64,000 bases of DNA from Adiantum capillus-veneris (GCA_014529385.2 CM043964.1:135595420-135659419), one strand, 5' to 3'; positions 44,989-56,960 are shown, counted from the stretch's first letter. Program-made: numbers and translations. Notes: generated by a model from the sequence alone, not told the origin.

Positions 44989-46657
44989 TGGTAATCAGAG
45001 TTGTGTGCTCCTTGAAGGCCTTGGCGTGGAGGATCAAAGAGGAGAAGAACCTCCCTCGTCGCATTTCCCCCGCACCCTCTATCTCAGCCCAAAACACAGA
45101 TGTCCTTAGCGTTTTAAAACACTGCCAGCGGCAACTGTAGGGTCCCTCCTCGCTGAGCGTTTTAAAACGGTGCAGTCAGTAGCACCGTTTGGTGCCACAT
45201 CCCACCCCCTTTGCTCATGTGTGTTTTGAGATGCCTGTAGCCCCGCCACCCTGCGCCTTGCCCCCCTCCCATTTGCGTGTTGAGATGCCTCAGGCAGCAC
45301 CAACCCTTGGTGCACCAGCGTTTCAAAATGCATGCCTATTGTCCCTCCTTTCTCCCCATTGGCCTGCGCGCTACCAACGTTTCAAAATGTTGCAGGTAGT
45401 AAGGCCTTGGCCCTTGATTAAGAGAGGGAGCTCTTTTTTTTAGAAGTGTTTTGGCAGGGGATTGGGCATCACAAGTGTTGGGAGAGTTATGAGGGGTAGT
45501 CATGGTATGGGAGTAGGAATCAAAAGAGAGGGTGTGGAGCGGCTTGGGAGAGGTAAGCAGTTTGGAGTTGAAGATAAGGATAGCAGATTTTGTGGAGCGG
45601 CTTGGAAGTACCAAAGAGGAGTGGAACTGCTTGGGGATTTTGGATTGGCTTAGTTTGTATGGCCCTTGGAGTGCGAGAAGGAGTTCAATTTTCTAGATCT
45701 ACAACTTCAAAACGGCCTCCCCTTTCTCGAGGCCCGACGACATCAACCAAAGACAACCAAAAGCTATGGATAACAAATTGTCCAGTTAGCGGCCTATGCA
45801 TCAACACAGTTCTCAAGGAACTTGACAAATTGTTTTGCTCGAGTTTGTGAAGTCAAAAGCAAATGGAAAATTTCAGGCTAGAGGACAGCAGCAAAGGTCA
45901 GTTGGACAAGGATGGCAGTCCCAGTACTCAGTTAGCTGCCTCAGTACTCGGGAGGCACGACCACAGTCATGATTGTGATTTGACGCTTTGTTTGGCTCGA
46001 GAGTTTGAAGCCAAAGGCAAAAGCAAGAACTCACAGATAGACAAGGATAAAGGCAAGCTGGATAGAGATTACGATAATAAAGATTTGACAGAGGAGATCG
46101 GCATGGCACTCGTGGCGGTGGCCACAGTGGCCTCAACGTCAGATTTCTAGTCAAATGACAGGTGTCACCACTAGCTTCAGCCAGAGAGAGGCTTGTGAGT
46201 GGCAGAGAGGGGCAATGTCTGCTCCCTAGATTTAACTTGGACCCTTGTGTTGGAGTTCAAGTTATTGGTGTTTGGACCCGTAGGTCGGAGTTCAATGCAC
46301 ATGCATCTGGCAAGGAACCAATCAGACATCTAAAACACTATGGATGGGCTAGCCAATTCATTGTTGTTGGTCAGATTATGGACAGGATGTGTTCCAACAG
46401 TTCATTATTTTGGAGTTTTATATTTCGGATGTGATGTGTTCATAGTTCACGAATGGGGATTATTGGACGTAGTATGGTCTATAGTTCAAAGTTTCTACAA
46501 AGGCAACCGATGCTCAAGATGGCATTACTTTCAGGTACAAAGTTGAGGAGAGGAGCACCGAGGTGTATCCAGTTGGTGGCCACTACTGGGGTGTCCATGG
46601 TAGCTTCTTCATCAATTTGGTCTCACTATTGATGTCCACTATGAGCTGCAAAGAGGG
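44989..46657 (+). other. Internal region of the nested element
   Basis: No gag or pol motifs. The 95-codon frame at 45863-46150 (Lys/Asp-rich) has no known domain. The stretch 45100-45390 carries four copies of a degenerate CGTTTYAAAAYG motif. Confidence 0.7.
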
Positions 46658-46815
46658 TGTTAAAGTTTATGCATCTCAAGTGAACTGCCCAATGTGAACC
46701 CATTATTTAGTTTGGCTTTTAGGTATTTATTTATTTGTCAAAGTCTTGAGTAGGGCAATTTACTAGGATATTGTATACACATTCAGTTATTCATTGCCAA
46801 GGTTGATTGGTTCAG

Positions 46816-46882
<67 letters not shown>

Positions 46883-46916
46883 TTGTCTCTACTCTTCCGC
46901 ATCGTCGACTTTGACA
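46658..46916 (+). repeat. 3' LTR of the nested element (259 bp)
   Basis: TGTTAAAG...TTTGACA with a (CT)n run of about 63 bases (46818-46880). It is shorter than the 5' LTR through the microsatellite and through loss of bases near 46770 and after the run. Confidence 0.9.
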
Positions 46917-46921
46917 CTTAT

Positions 46922-47385
46922 ATCTACATCATTTCTTAAAGCACCAGATTGGAATAAAATATTCCATGTTCACATAGATGTCTCGATATTTTCAATAGGC
47001 TATATCTTGGCTCATCCTAGAAAAGGAAAGATTTCCCAATATGCTATGCTACTAGATAGTTGAATAGTGCAGAGAAGAACTACACAACCACAGAACAAGA
47101 GGGATTAGGTATGATATATGTTGTAAAGAAATTTAGGCATTATCTTTTGGCCAAAAAATTTGTTTCCTTCACAGACCATCAAGCCCTCTTGTATCTAGTA
47201 AACAAACCTTGCAATACAGAGAGAATCATTTGTTGGTTCATTATATTGCTAGAGTTTGACTTTATGGTAGTGGTTAAGAAAGGCAAAACACACCTAGAGC
47301 GAACCACCTCTCTAGGTTACCACACGAGGAAGCACCTGAAGGTGTAGATGATGACATACCTGATGCATAGCTCTTCAGCATTGAG
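46922..47385 (+). pseudogene. Gypsy RNase H
   Basis: STSFLKAPDWNKIFHVHIDV (first Asp block), GYILAHPRKGK, then after a stop NSAEKNYTTTEQEGLGMIYV (Glu block), FRHYLLAKKFVSFTDHQAL (Asp-His block) and RIICWFIILLEFDFMVVVKK. Confidence 0.9.
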
Positions 47386-49095
47386 ATGGTTTCTAAATGG
47401 TCTCAAGAAATAGTCACATGTTTGACCTACGGAGGCGCATTTGATAGGACTAAACAAGACCTTAAGCAACAAACAATTAGACAAGCTAAGAACTCGCAAC
47501 TTATAGGAGGACGCTCGTACCATCTAGGCTCAGACGGAATGTTACGATCATGCATAAGTCCAGAGGAATATAAATGTTATCTCATGGAAGCCCATGTATA
47601 GGACATAGCCTTCCACTATTCTCAAAACAAAACACACCAGCACCTAAAGAAACTTGGAGTGTATTGGCCTTATATGCAGGTTGAGGTACATAAATACGTC
47701 ATGAATTGTGCTACATGCAGGAACATTCCACCTGTTGAATATGCCACATTGTTTCAGGTTACAATTGCACCTCAATGGAGTCGATATATGATTGACTACT
47801 TAACAACAAGGACATTCCTTGAAAACATAACAAGGGCCAGACAAAGAGCCATTGAATTGGAGGCTAGAGACTTCACGTTAATTGAAAACCATCTCTACAA
47901 AAGAGGAAAAGATAACCAGCTTAGGATATGTGCAACAGAAAACAAATTTCTGCTTATCCTAGAGCAAGCACATGGAGGGATTATTGGAAGCCATTTCTCC
48001 AGTGATCAGACAGCTAAAATTGTCTTAACTGTGGGAATATGGTGGCCAACATTGCACATGGATGCGAAAGAATATGTTAAACAATGTGATGATTGTCAGG
48101 TACCAAACTACCTCTAAAAAGAGATGAGATTACATTACGGCCAATGATGGGAGCAAGGGCATTTGCTAAGTGGGGATTAGATTTTGTGGGACTTATCTCA
48201 CCACCCGCTTCCAGATCCCATGCCCAATATATCATTGTTTCCACGGACTACCTCACAAAATGGGATGAAGCAAAGGCCCCACAAAAAGCAGGTGCCAAAA
48301 CCATTGCACAATTTCTATACAAAAATGTCTTTGTAAGATATGGATTGCCCATAGAAATTGCCAGTGATAGAGGCACACATTTCATAAATGAAGTTATTCA
48401 AAATCTTCTTGAGGAATTCATGATCATTCATAAGAAGTGTGGCCCATATCACCCACAAGCCCATGGACAGGCTGAGGCTACTAATAAAACACTTTGCATA
48501 GTACTTACCAAAATTGTGACAAACTCAAGAATGTATTGGGACCAGAAGCTACATTCTACTTTATGGGCATATAGAGTGGCCTATAAGACATCCATTGGAA
48601 CAACACCTTACAATATGGTGTTTGGTCTTAATGTCATTCTGTCGATTGAATTCTTAATCCCAACCTTGAGAGTAGCTAAACAATTAGAGTGGACAGGTCA
48701 TGAATTGTCTACTAGAGTAAATGACCTAAAAAAGCTAAAACTACATCTTAAAGTAGTAGCATCTATCTATGCTAGATAAGCTACATCTTAAGCTGCTTTA
48801 AGCTACATGTTAAAGTAGTAGTATCTTATCTATGCTAGTAAAAGAAGGCAAAAAAAGTTCTCCGACAAGCATGTACGATAAAAAGAATTAAAAACTTGCG
48901 ACTATGTCTTGGTTTATACCCTTAAACAACATGCTAAAAAACTTAAAAAATGAGGGATGGGACCCTTTGCGATTAAAGATACATCACCAAGCGGAGCCTT
49001 CAAGTTCACGACATTAGAAGGAGAAGAAATGCCTAGCTAGATTAGTGGATGCAGGCTCAAGAAGTATCATATGCCATTAACCGAGGATATGCTAC
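47386..49095 (+). pseudogene. Gypsy integrase with two H2C2-like zinc modules and a GPY/F-like C-terminus
   Basis: A first HHCC-type block is at 47590-47730 (FHYSQNKTHQHLKKLGVYWP, VMNCATC). After about 90 residues a second follows at 47968-48102 (AHGGIIGSHF, IWWPTLHMDAKEYVKQCDDC). The catalytic core is complete: Asp in WGLDFVGLI, Asp in EIASDRGTHF and Glu in AHGQAEATNKT, then WAYRVAYKTSIGTTPYNMV. A GPY/F-like stretch (GWDPFAIKDTSPSGAFKF, about 48953) and a basic coiled tail follow. A frameshift near 48110 and a few stops break it. Confidence 0.88.
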
Positions 49096-49243
49096 AATAA
49101 ATTTACAAAAAAAACAACGAGCTAAAGAGAAAGAGTGGATTGTTGAAGAAGCACAAGAAAAGGCCAAAGAAAGGATGGCTAAACGAAGGCTTCTACGACA
49201 ACATCAACAACATGGGAAACCATTTTGATTCAATGTTATTTCC

Positions 49244-49600
49244 ATGAATAAATATGAAGAAAATAGAGTGGATCCAATAATTAAGGTCAAAGATGGCAAC
49301 AATCAAGTGGAAGCCACATCTCTACTCTATACAGGGGCCAAAGGAAATGTCATTTCCCTCATATTATATAAGCAATTTGGCCAAGAAGAAAAGCTTCAAC
49401 CGACTCACCAAGGAATGAAGAGCTATACGGACCAACATATTTGAGCACTAGGATTTGTTACCTTATTTGTTCAAATCAATTGATATATCTACCCACATAG
49501 ATTCTATGTGGTAGAAAATCATCAAAACCAACACCAATTCTTGCTTGGGCAACCATGGCAAAAGAAGTACAATGTTCAGATAGATTGGAGTTCTAATCTT
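49244..49600 (+). pseudogene. Second retropepsin-like ORF downstream of integrase
   Basis: MNKYEENRVDPIIKV leads to VEATSLLYTGAKGNVISLIL, which has the form of a retropepsin active site with Tyr in place of the catalytic Asp. ALGFVTLFVQIN, YIYPHRFYVVENH and FLLGQPWQKKYNVQIDW follow; the last resembles the ILGRPW block of retropepsins. It lies 3' of integrase, an unusual place for such a domain. Stops at 49442 and later break it. Confidence 0.55.
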
Positions 49601-50256
49601 GTACAAGTTTAGCATGAAATTGGGAGTCAAACAATTCCATTTACTAAAATAATAGAAATTGGGCCAGCAATGTAAAAGACTACTAACAAGGGCAAAAAAA
49701 CCTTGTATATAGAAAACATACAGTGGACCCCAAAAAAGTCAAAGTAGGAACCAACACTTCAAAAACAAGTGGCAACAACATCGCCCACATCAAGAACGAC
49801 ACAAGAATATTGGAGACAAAAGCACAACAAGACGGCCTGACCAGCAGATTTGAGCACTAGGATTTGTTACCTTATTTGTTCAAATAAATCGATATATCTA
49901 CCCACATAGATTCTATGTGGTAGAAAATCATAAAAACCAACACCAATTCTTGCTTGGGCAACCGTAGCAAAAGAAGTACAATGTTCGGATAGATTGGAGT
50001 TCTGATCTGGTACAAATTTAGCATGAAATCAAGCATTAAACAATTCCATTCACTAAAATAATAGAAACTGGGCCAGCAATGTAAAAGACTACTGACAAGG
50101 GCAAAAAACCCTTGTATATAGAAAACATACAGTGGACCCCAAAAAAGTCGAAGCAGGAACCAACACTTCAAAAACAAGTGGAAACAGCATCACCCACATC
50201 AAGAACAACACAAGAACAAAGGAGACAAAATCACAACAAGATGCAACATTGGCTAC
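49439..50256. repeat. 409-bp tandem duplication
   Basis: Copy 1 (49439-49847) and copy 2 (49848 to about 50240-50256) both start ATTTGAGCACTAGGATTTGT and stay closely similar through TAGAAAACATACAGTGGACC to the end. The unit covers the end of the second protease-like ORF and the sequence after it. Confidence 0.9.
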
Positions 50257-52727
50257 CCAAGAGCCATCAAAACACAAAGCAAGTATGGGTCATGAAAGAT
50301 ATAACAGATGCAAGAAAACCACTGCAGCCCCACAAGCCGGTAGAGACCCAAAAACTGTATCAAACACCCATATGACCAACTCAATATTCTATCACAAAGG
50401 TAGGGTACCAAAGACTTTAGTTCAAGCTCAAAACAGCCAGGAGTTTATTTGGATTCCCAAGTGAATTACTTTCAAACTCCATAAGATACCAAATCAACAG
50501 AAAAAGATACATTCAGCAACTTAATGGCCAACAAAGCAAATCTAGGTATCCAAAGAGTTATATCAGGCACAAAGAAATCAGCTTTGGATATGGATCCAAG
50601 TCACAAACCCACAAAACAAACATCAACACCATCGGTCGAACATATGGATCCCAGTCCTCGCAAAAAACATCAACACCATAGGTCGGCCAAGGCATTGCAG
50701 ATACAATAGAAATGGAGCTCTAATGTAGGATACCGATACAAAGGTCCAAGTTGAATTTTTCCAAATGCCTATGAAAGATGTGCTGCACTCCTACAATTGA
50801 AGCTCTATGGACCTAGGAATATTGCTCCACCCACCTTACAATCGTAATTTCCATTTTCATCCAGTACGACTCTGACACGGGAGGGGGGAGGCATTCAATA
50901 CAAAACCCATTGCAAAATGATTTATACACATTATCATGCATTTTTTAACAATGGGCTAAACCTTGTTTCATTTTATTGCAATCTAGAGCATGTCTATATA
51001 TGCAAAACACTAGCACACCCACCACATAGAGAGATCGGGGCCTAGACACCGCAATTGGAGACAAGGTCACTACCACCACATGGGGCCATAAAAATAGGCA
51101 TACATAGTATCAAAATAACCAGCAAGAGGTAAGGAATCCACATGTATCATCCAATCAAGCACATTTGATAGGTGTCAGCTATCATGATTGTTGTCACCTA
51201 GGCCCAAATCAATCACAGGTTGAACCTTCACGTGCATCTCAACAAGGGGAGTCCAAGGATGCCACCCCCATCCAAAATGGACCACCAAATCCCTTCCAAA
51301 CAGGTAAAAGTGCAAAAAATAGCCAAAACCAGATCTACTATCAATCTGCAGGTCCAAATAATAGGTGCCTGGTGCCAAAATAACCACTAAACCATGGGGA
51401 AGCCACCCATGAAATTTTCATCGAAAACAAGTCTAGCTGTCAGTGACCGCGGTGGCTGCCACCCCACTTCAAACATGCAAAAAAAGTTCCCAACAGGTTC
51501 CCCTAGCCAAGAGAAGTCCCCAGGTACAAACCAAAGTGATTTTGACCACCAAATCCTCACACAAAGACAAATTTTGGGTAGACCAGTTTGAAGAGGCAGA
51601 AATATGTCATAAATTGGTGCCACTTAAAAGGTAGTGCAAAGTTAAGAAAAGTCATAAAAAGCTCCAACACCCTTATTGGCACCTAATGTAACCAAAAATC
51701 ATGCAAAAAAATGGCCAAAATTCAAGATAGGGAAAATTGTGCATTTTTTTGTGCGTTTTCACCAAACAAGTATGGATTGACTAAATCTTTAGCCCACGGA
51801 TAGGAAAATTTCCATAAATAGGTTAAAAAAGACCCAAGGAATATGAAGGGAGGAGTTGAAATCGTTTAGAAAACCCAAGGATACCATAACCATGCCAAAT
51901 GCCTTTCAACACAAAAAAGATTAGGTAAAGAGACTAAGACCCAACTCACAAAGATGGTACATATCATAAAATGAATCTACACAAGAGGAACGTGCAGGTA
52001 CCAATTTCATGGGGTTTGGACACAGGTGTCAGCTACCATGGTTGCTGCCACATGTGGACTTGAAGAAATTTGGGAAGACCGGTGTGATGGTCAGCCCACA
52101 AGGAGTCCAAAAATGTTATGTACACAAGAAATGGACACCTCTACCCCACAAAAAACCAAGTGTCAAGCACCTACAAGACAAACAGCAAGATATCTAGCAA
52201 GATGCAAATCTATATAACAAGAGCAAAGCATCAACACGTACACAAAGGCATGGGGAAGCTGCCCAAGCAAATCTGGTCCAAAATGCCACATATGGCAGTG
52301 ATCGTGGTTGCTACCACATGGGTCAAAAATCGGAAAATTTGATACCCACAAATCCAATAGGACAAAATAACTCTTGTGATGCATAATTAACTTCAAGAAA
52401 GTCTTGTTCCACCAAGAAATCAACAAAAATAGGGAAATCCTAGTCCCAAAGGTCGGAAATGGCCATAACTTGGAAGAGACCAGGGAGAAGTCAGGAATTT
52501 TGGTGCCTAGAGCTTATAACTCTTACATGTAGCCACAATAGCAAGAAATAAGGAATTTTAAAAATAGTCCTTGAACGCACGTGATATACACAATTTATAC
52601 GTAGTAACCCCCCCTGAGAGGATCAGGTGCAGTAGCTATTGTTGGCCTTCCAACAATTTTTGGATGAGCAAAAACAAAGAAAGCCCCTGCTTAAAGAGTA
52701 AAGTCTTGTCAAAGACGACCTGAAGCC
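50257..52727 (+). other. Long 3' untranslated region of the Gypsy element
   Basis: No domain was recognised. It carries four copies of a 26-bp imperfect palindrome (51172, 51437, 52026, 52292). Confidence 0.6.
51172..52317. repeat. Dispersed 26-bp palindromic motif (four copies)
   Basis: Copies at 51172-51197, 51437-51462, 52026-52051 and 52292-52317. The best, 52026, reads GTGTCAGCTACCATGG then TTGCTGCCAC and is its own reverse complement except for two mispaired positions and their partners. A fifth related copy lies at 53312-53337. Confidence 0.75.
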
Positions 52728-52738
52728 AGGAAGGGGAG
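52728..52738 (+). other. Gypsy polypurine tract
   Basis: AGGAAGGGGAG directly before the LTR start. Confidence 0.75.
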
Positions 52739-53115
52739 TGTTGAAGCAAAGGACTAGCTCACATCAAATCCGACTAGTCGACAAAAATCATCTACTTATT
52801 TATTCATTTTTTGCCTGAATCCGGCAATGTAACTCATAAGCCTAGGCAAAATTTGATCTTATAAAAATATCTTTATACTTAATGAGAGGCTAGATAGCCT
52901 AGTCCATCACATTTTTGTAATAATTATCTCTTTCTAGCCTAATACTCAATTTTAACCCTAGGTATATAAGCCAAAAGTTTGTAATTATTAAGGGCGGATA
53001 ACTATTGAGCTTATGTGGTGAAGAACATGCCTACACTGACATGTTCACTACTCATTGTACAAGTGAGCATTGCTAATGAAACTTCTCATGTTGCTTCCTC
53101 TCACTTTTAGCACCT
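52739..53115 (+). repeat. Gypsy 3' LTR (right end approximate)
   Basis: Starts TGTTGAAGCAAAGG after the polypurine tract. It includes a promoter-like TATATAA (52963-52969). No second copy is in the window, so the right end (candidate CA near 53112) is not proven. Confidence 0.6.
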
Positions 53116-54363
53116 TGTGCATGTCTTATGTTTTTTGTTTAAGTGTGTGTGTGATGCAATGAGCGGCTTTAGCTCTAGGTCGCCTTATGTGTTTATTTGA
53201 TCTTTGTGAGTTGTTAATGGGGTTTTAAGTGAAACTAAGCATGGATAGAGGTACATAGGTCCTAGGAGAAGTCAAACGACCCCTCATTCGTCACTTTTGG
53301 TGAAGGTAAGAGGTGGCAATGATCACGGTTGCTCACCTGTCGATGGTGACTTTTGCAAATTTGGTTGCTAGAAACCTATTGCCCATAGCCTAGAGATCCC
53401 AAATCTCAAGTTTCATGTCATTTGGAGTTCATTTGACACCGTAACGACCATTAGAGCAATATATAGACCGCACATGAGCCTTATGCATTATCCCTTTAGT
53501 TGCTTCCTGGCATGAGGGTGACGCCTCTCTCCTCAATGCATTGTCGGTAGGACATTGCATTCGATGTTTTCATGCACTAGGTGGGTCAGCGACATCCTCG
53601 GATTGACATAATTATGTTGGTTTGAGTTCTCGCTAGGCTACTCCATCCGATCACGGCGGCCTGCCAACAATAAGTTATCTCCCGGGTCTTTAGTTAGGCA
53701 AGATCATAAAGTTGGCCGGGTTGTTGAAGTAACTCTTGGTGTGGGAGTCATCCATTAGCAGTGTGTTTTGCTTATCACAAGTGCCAAACCTTAGTGTTTC
53801 CTAAGAACATGGGTTTTTGAGGATAATCAAACACCAATCAAACACCATCCATCCATTCAGGCATTGTTTTGCTTGCTTAAAGCATACATCTATGTGATCA
53901 CCTCATTTTTCCAATTGACAAGTACTCCATATAAACACGTGATTTGGATCAAGCCAAGCAAAAAAAGTTGTCATCATGCCGCACACAATACTCCACATTC
54001 TTACCATGCTTGACTTTTTGAGAGTACAACATTGACACATTAGTGAGTAAGAATCCTTGCATAATTTGTGCGTAGTCACAAGCACATTATTGAAGTCCAT
54101 GAGCATCATGAGGGGCCGTGGCCCATGAAAGCATGGGGCTCTTTAGAGGCTAGTGGTGTCTTTTCTATTTCTCTTCACTAGGTGGTTGTAGTTTTGAGCC
54201 AACCACCTGCACCTTAACTAAAAAACAAAGCAGAGACATGACGGTGACATTAAACAATAACATGAGCCTCACCAAGCCATACTAAAATGGAACTTATATT
54301 AATTTGCACTTGAGTGTGTACAATAACCAAAGATAAAAAATACACAACAGGAAGCTAAATCTT
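53116..54363. other. Stretch without a recognised gene
   Basis: No coding motif. It holds a fifth copy of the palindromic motif (53312-53337), so the Gypsy LTR may extend further right than drawn. Confidence 0.45.
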
Positions 54364-55257
54364 CTAGCTTGCATGGGCTTTGGGGGGATTAGCTTTCATA
54401 TTTTTCTTGGAGATGTAGATCTTCCCCTCATTTTGATCTTGTTTTTGCTTTGTTTGCATTTCTTTTGCAATAAATTGTAGCATATAAGATATGGCAAGGC
54501 CCACCTTGTTTTCTCCTCCCCAAGACACCTCAATGACATTAGTACTAGAAGCTAGGGTTGAAGAAAGGGTAGTAGCAGGAGTAAATGGGGCAGTGGTAGG
54601 ATCAGATGGAGCCGTCGCACGGGAAATAGTAAGAGTAGAAGGGGCAATAGCAGGAGCAAATGGGGCTAGAGTAGGCATAGATGGGGCAAAATTACGAGCA
54701 AATGTGGCATGAGTAGGAGAAAATGGGTCAATACCATGAGCATATTGGGAAGAACAAGAAGGACCCAGGGCACTTAATTGGGCATCCCTACGCATTGGCT
54801 CCTTATGTGAATCACCAACTTGGGGCTCTCCGTCCACAACAAAAACTGTTGGCACAACAAGGTATTGTTTAACACGTGTCAAATGCTAAATTCAATTGCC
54901 TTCCCATACAACTATCAGGCTATTACCTAGCTTGCTAATAGAAAAAGAAGAGTAGCATCTAGCATCAAGGCCATGAAGGTTGTCCTCACTAACATTAGCA
55001 AAAACTCCACCACTTCCATGTACTCCACTTGTCGTATGCATTGCCAAGTGCTCAGTACCATGCAACATATGGTATCTCTCCTCTTCACAGTTCAAGGCAC
55101 TATAGGTCATCCTTGAAGTGCACAACATTGGAAAATAGAAAGGGTGGAACTTAAGGAAGAATACTCTTGCCACTTGATCGCTTGAAATCATTTGTCCACA
55201 TGCAGCACATGTCCCACCAATAATCACCACATCACATGTCCCACCAATAATCACCAC
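54364..55257 (-). pseudogene. Unknown ORF with Ala/Pro/Thr repeats
   Basis: Minus strand, one frame with two stops near 54885-54893. The first part begins with an exact octapeptide repeat (VIIGGTCD, VIIGGTCA) from a 24-25-bp duplication and includes CAACGQ. The second part (54882-54364) has low-complexity runs such as APSTLTISRATAPSDPTTAP and a Lys-rich end (KKNMKANPPKAHAS). No family was recognised; probably a decayed transposon or host ORF. Confidence 0.3.
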
Positions 55258-55589
55258 AGAATTGGTTCACTCCCCCCTTGAAGGAGGGGTAAGTACGAGG
55301 AAGGCCTACCCTCATGCTTCAAGAAGCTTAGTGCACCCCTTAAGAAAAAGCCATTGTCTTTAAGCACCATCAATGAGGCCTCCATAGCCTCCACATGTCC
55401 TTGCATACAAAAGAAGAATCAAGTTCTGTTAGGGACTTCCACTGGCTAATGCACTTAGTACTTACATCAAAATATTCATAGAGGGGGTAGGGATGAGCCC
55501 ATATACCAAAAGCCATGTTAAAAAAAAGACCATATATCCATCGATGACCATAACCAGCTGGGCACTATGACCTTAACATTATCTTTCTT

Positions 55590-56245
55590 GAGTGCAGTGC
55601 TTCTCAAAGTTTTAAAGTGCCTATAGAGCACTTGAAGCACTTCAAACAACTTTTAGACTTTGAAAGCACTTTTGTACACTTTGAAACCATTTTTAGGCAC
55701 TTGCAAGCACCTTGAAGCATTTCGAGTAGTTGTAAGTACTTTACAGTCCTTAAAAGTATTTAGATCACTTAAAAGCACGTTTAGACACTCAAATTTAGTT
55801 TTGGATATTTTGAAGCATATGTAGGAACTTTAAAAATACTTTAAGACACTTTGAAGTGCTTCTTAGGAAAATTAAAGCTGTTTAAGACGTCTTTAAGCAC
55901 AAAAAAACTCTTAGAAGCACTTTAAAGTGCACTTCCAAGCATTTTAAAGAGTAAAAGTGTATAGAGAACTTTAAAGAACCCACGTTTTTGGAGTACTTTG
56001 ATGTATTTTGAAGAGCTTAAATGTGTTAAGAGCTTTTTAGAGCACTCATAATCACTTTGTAAGACACCTAGAAGCACTTTTAGGTACTTTTGGAAGCACA
56101 TTTAGACACTTGTGAGAACTTTGAAGCGCCTTTAAGCACTTAAAGCAACTTGAATCACCTCAAAGCTATTGAAAGCACTCTAAATTGTACACTTAGAAGC
56201 AAATATATGTAGTTAAAGGCATTTAAAATAAGCACTTAGAAGCAT
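55590..56245. repeat. Degenerate AAGCACTT-rich array
   Basis: About 650 bases dominated by variants of GAAGCACTTTTAGACACTTT every 10-30 bases, with both AAGCACTT and its complement AAGTGCTT. No exact period could be fixed by eye. Confidence 0.7.
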
Positions 56246-56269
56246 TTGAATTGCCCTTCCAAATTCTAT

Positions 56270-56960
56270 CCTCTTTATTTGTAGATTTGAGACCTCTTGC
56301 TTCAATTGCACAAAATCATTGATAACGTTAGTCATGGTCAACACCTTTCTTAGCGTCGAGCTTCACCATATCTTAATGGCAACCACGTGCTTCATTTAGT
56401 TGTTGCAACTTGTCGGCTGTGAGCCGCTCCAATTCTACAACAATTGGATTATAGGCTAGGATAGTGAATCCATGAGCTTGGCCTTTGATACTGACATGGC
56501 TGGAAGAGAAGACAATACAATGTCTACATGCAGGCTATTTGTTGCCGCCCCATAATCCGCTTTAAACTTATTGAGCTCTGCTCCACACCTCTTAGTTGAG
56601 CCGTGATGTTGTTCAATACATCTACACACACCTGTCCCCAAGCAATTCGATGTTTTTTTCGGTCCATAGTAGTGGTTGCACACTTCTCATAGGCAAAGCC
56701 CCATAATTTTTTTTCCATCAATTCACCAATTGAGGGGGTAGCCTGATATACCTTTTGATAGAGGAGCTGGAACACTTGTTTCGTACCATGTGTAGGTAGA
56801 CTTTGGATTTCATCCTATAAGGGACCTTGAAGACACTTAGCCATTCGGCCATGGGTAGGTCGAGGGTAGGTCATCCCTTGTTAAGTCTTTCGATAGCCTC
56901 TCTTCAAGGCTCAACTTTCCATACTCATCATGTAACTCCTCAGTTGAGTATAAATATTTT
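56270..56960 (-). pseudogene. Unknown coiled-coil ORF relic
   Basis: Minus strand, several frames: QATPSIGELMEKKLWGFAYE, DVLNNITAQLRGVEQSS, then after shifts ELNKFKADYGAATNSLHVDI and VINDFVQLKQEVSNLQIK. Heptad-like wording suggests a coiled coil. No family was recognised. Confidence 0.3.

Larger units (their letters stand above)
44650..46916 (+). mobile_element. Short non-autonomous LTR retrotransposon (TRIM/LARD-like) nested in the Gypsy element
   Basis: Two related LTRs (44650-44988 and 46658-46916) flank 1.67 kb without retroviral genes. A primer-binding site (TGGTAATCAGAG, 44989) follows the first LTR, and a purine run (AAAGAGGG, 46650-46657) precedes the second. The target duplication is CTTAT. 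Removing the element joins KDGLI to STSFLKAPDW of the Gypsy protein in frame. Confidence 0.93.
42571..53115 (+). mobile_element. Gypsy LTR retrotransposon without its 5' part, with a nested insertion
   Basis: Protease, RT, RNase H, integrase and a GPY/F-like module follow in Gypsy order, then a long 3' region, a polypurine tract and a 3' LTR starting at 52739. No 5' LTR, primer-binding site or gag is present left of 42571. A small LTR element (44650-46916) sits between RT and RNase H. The right end of the LTR is approximate. Confidence 0.85.
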
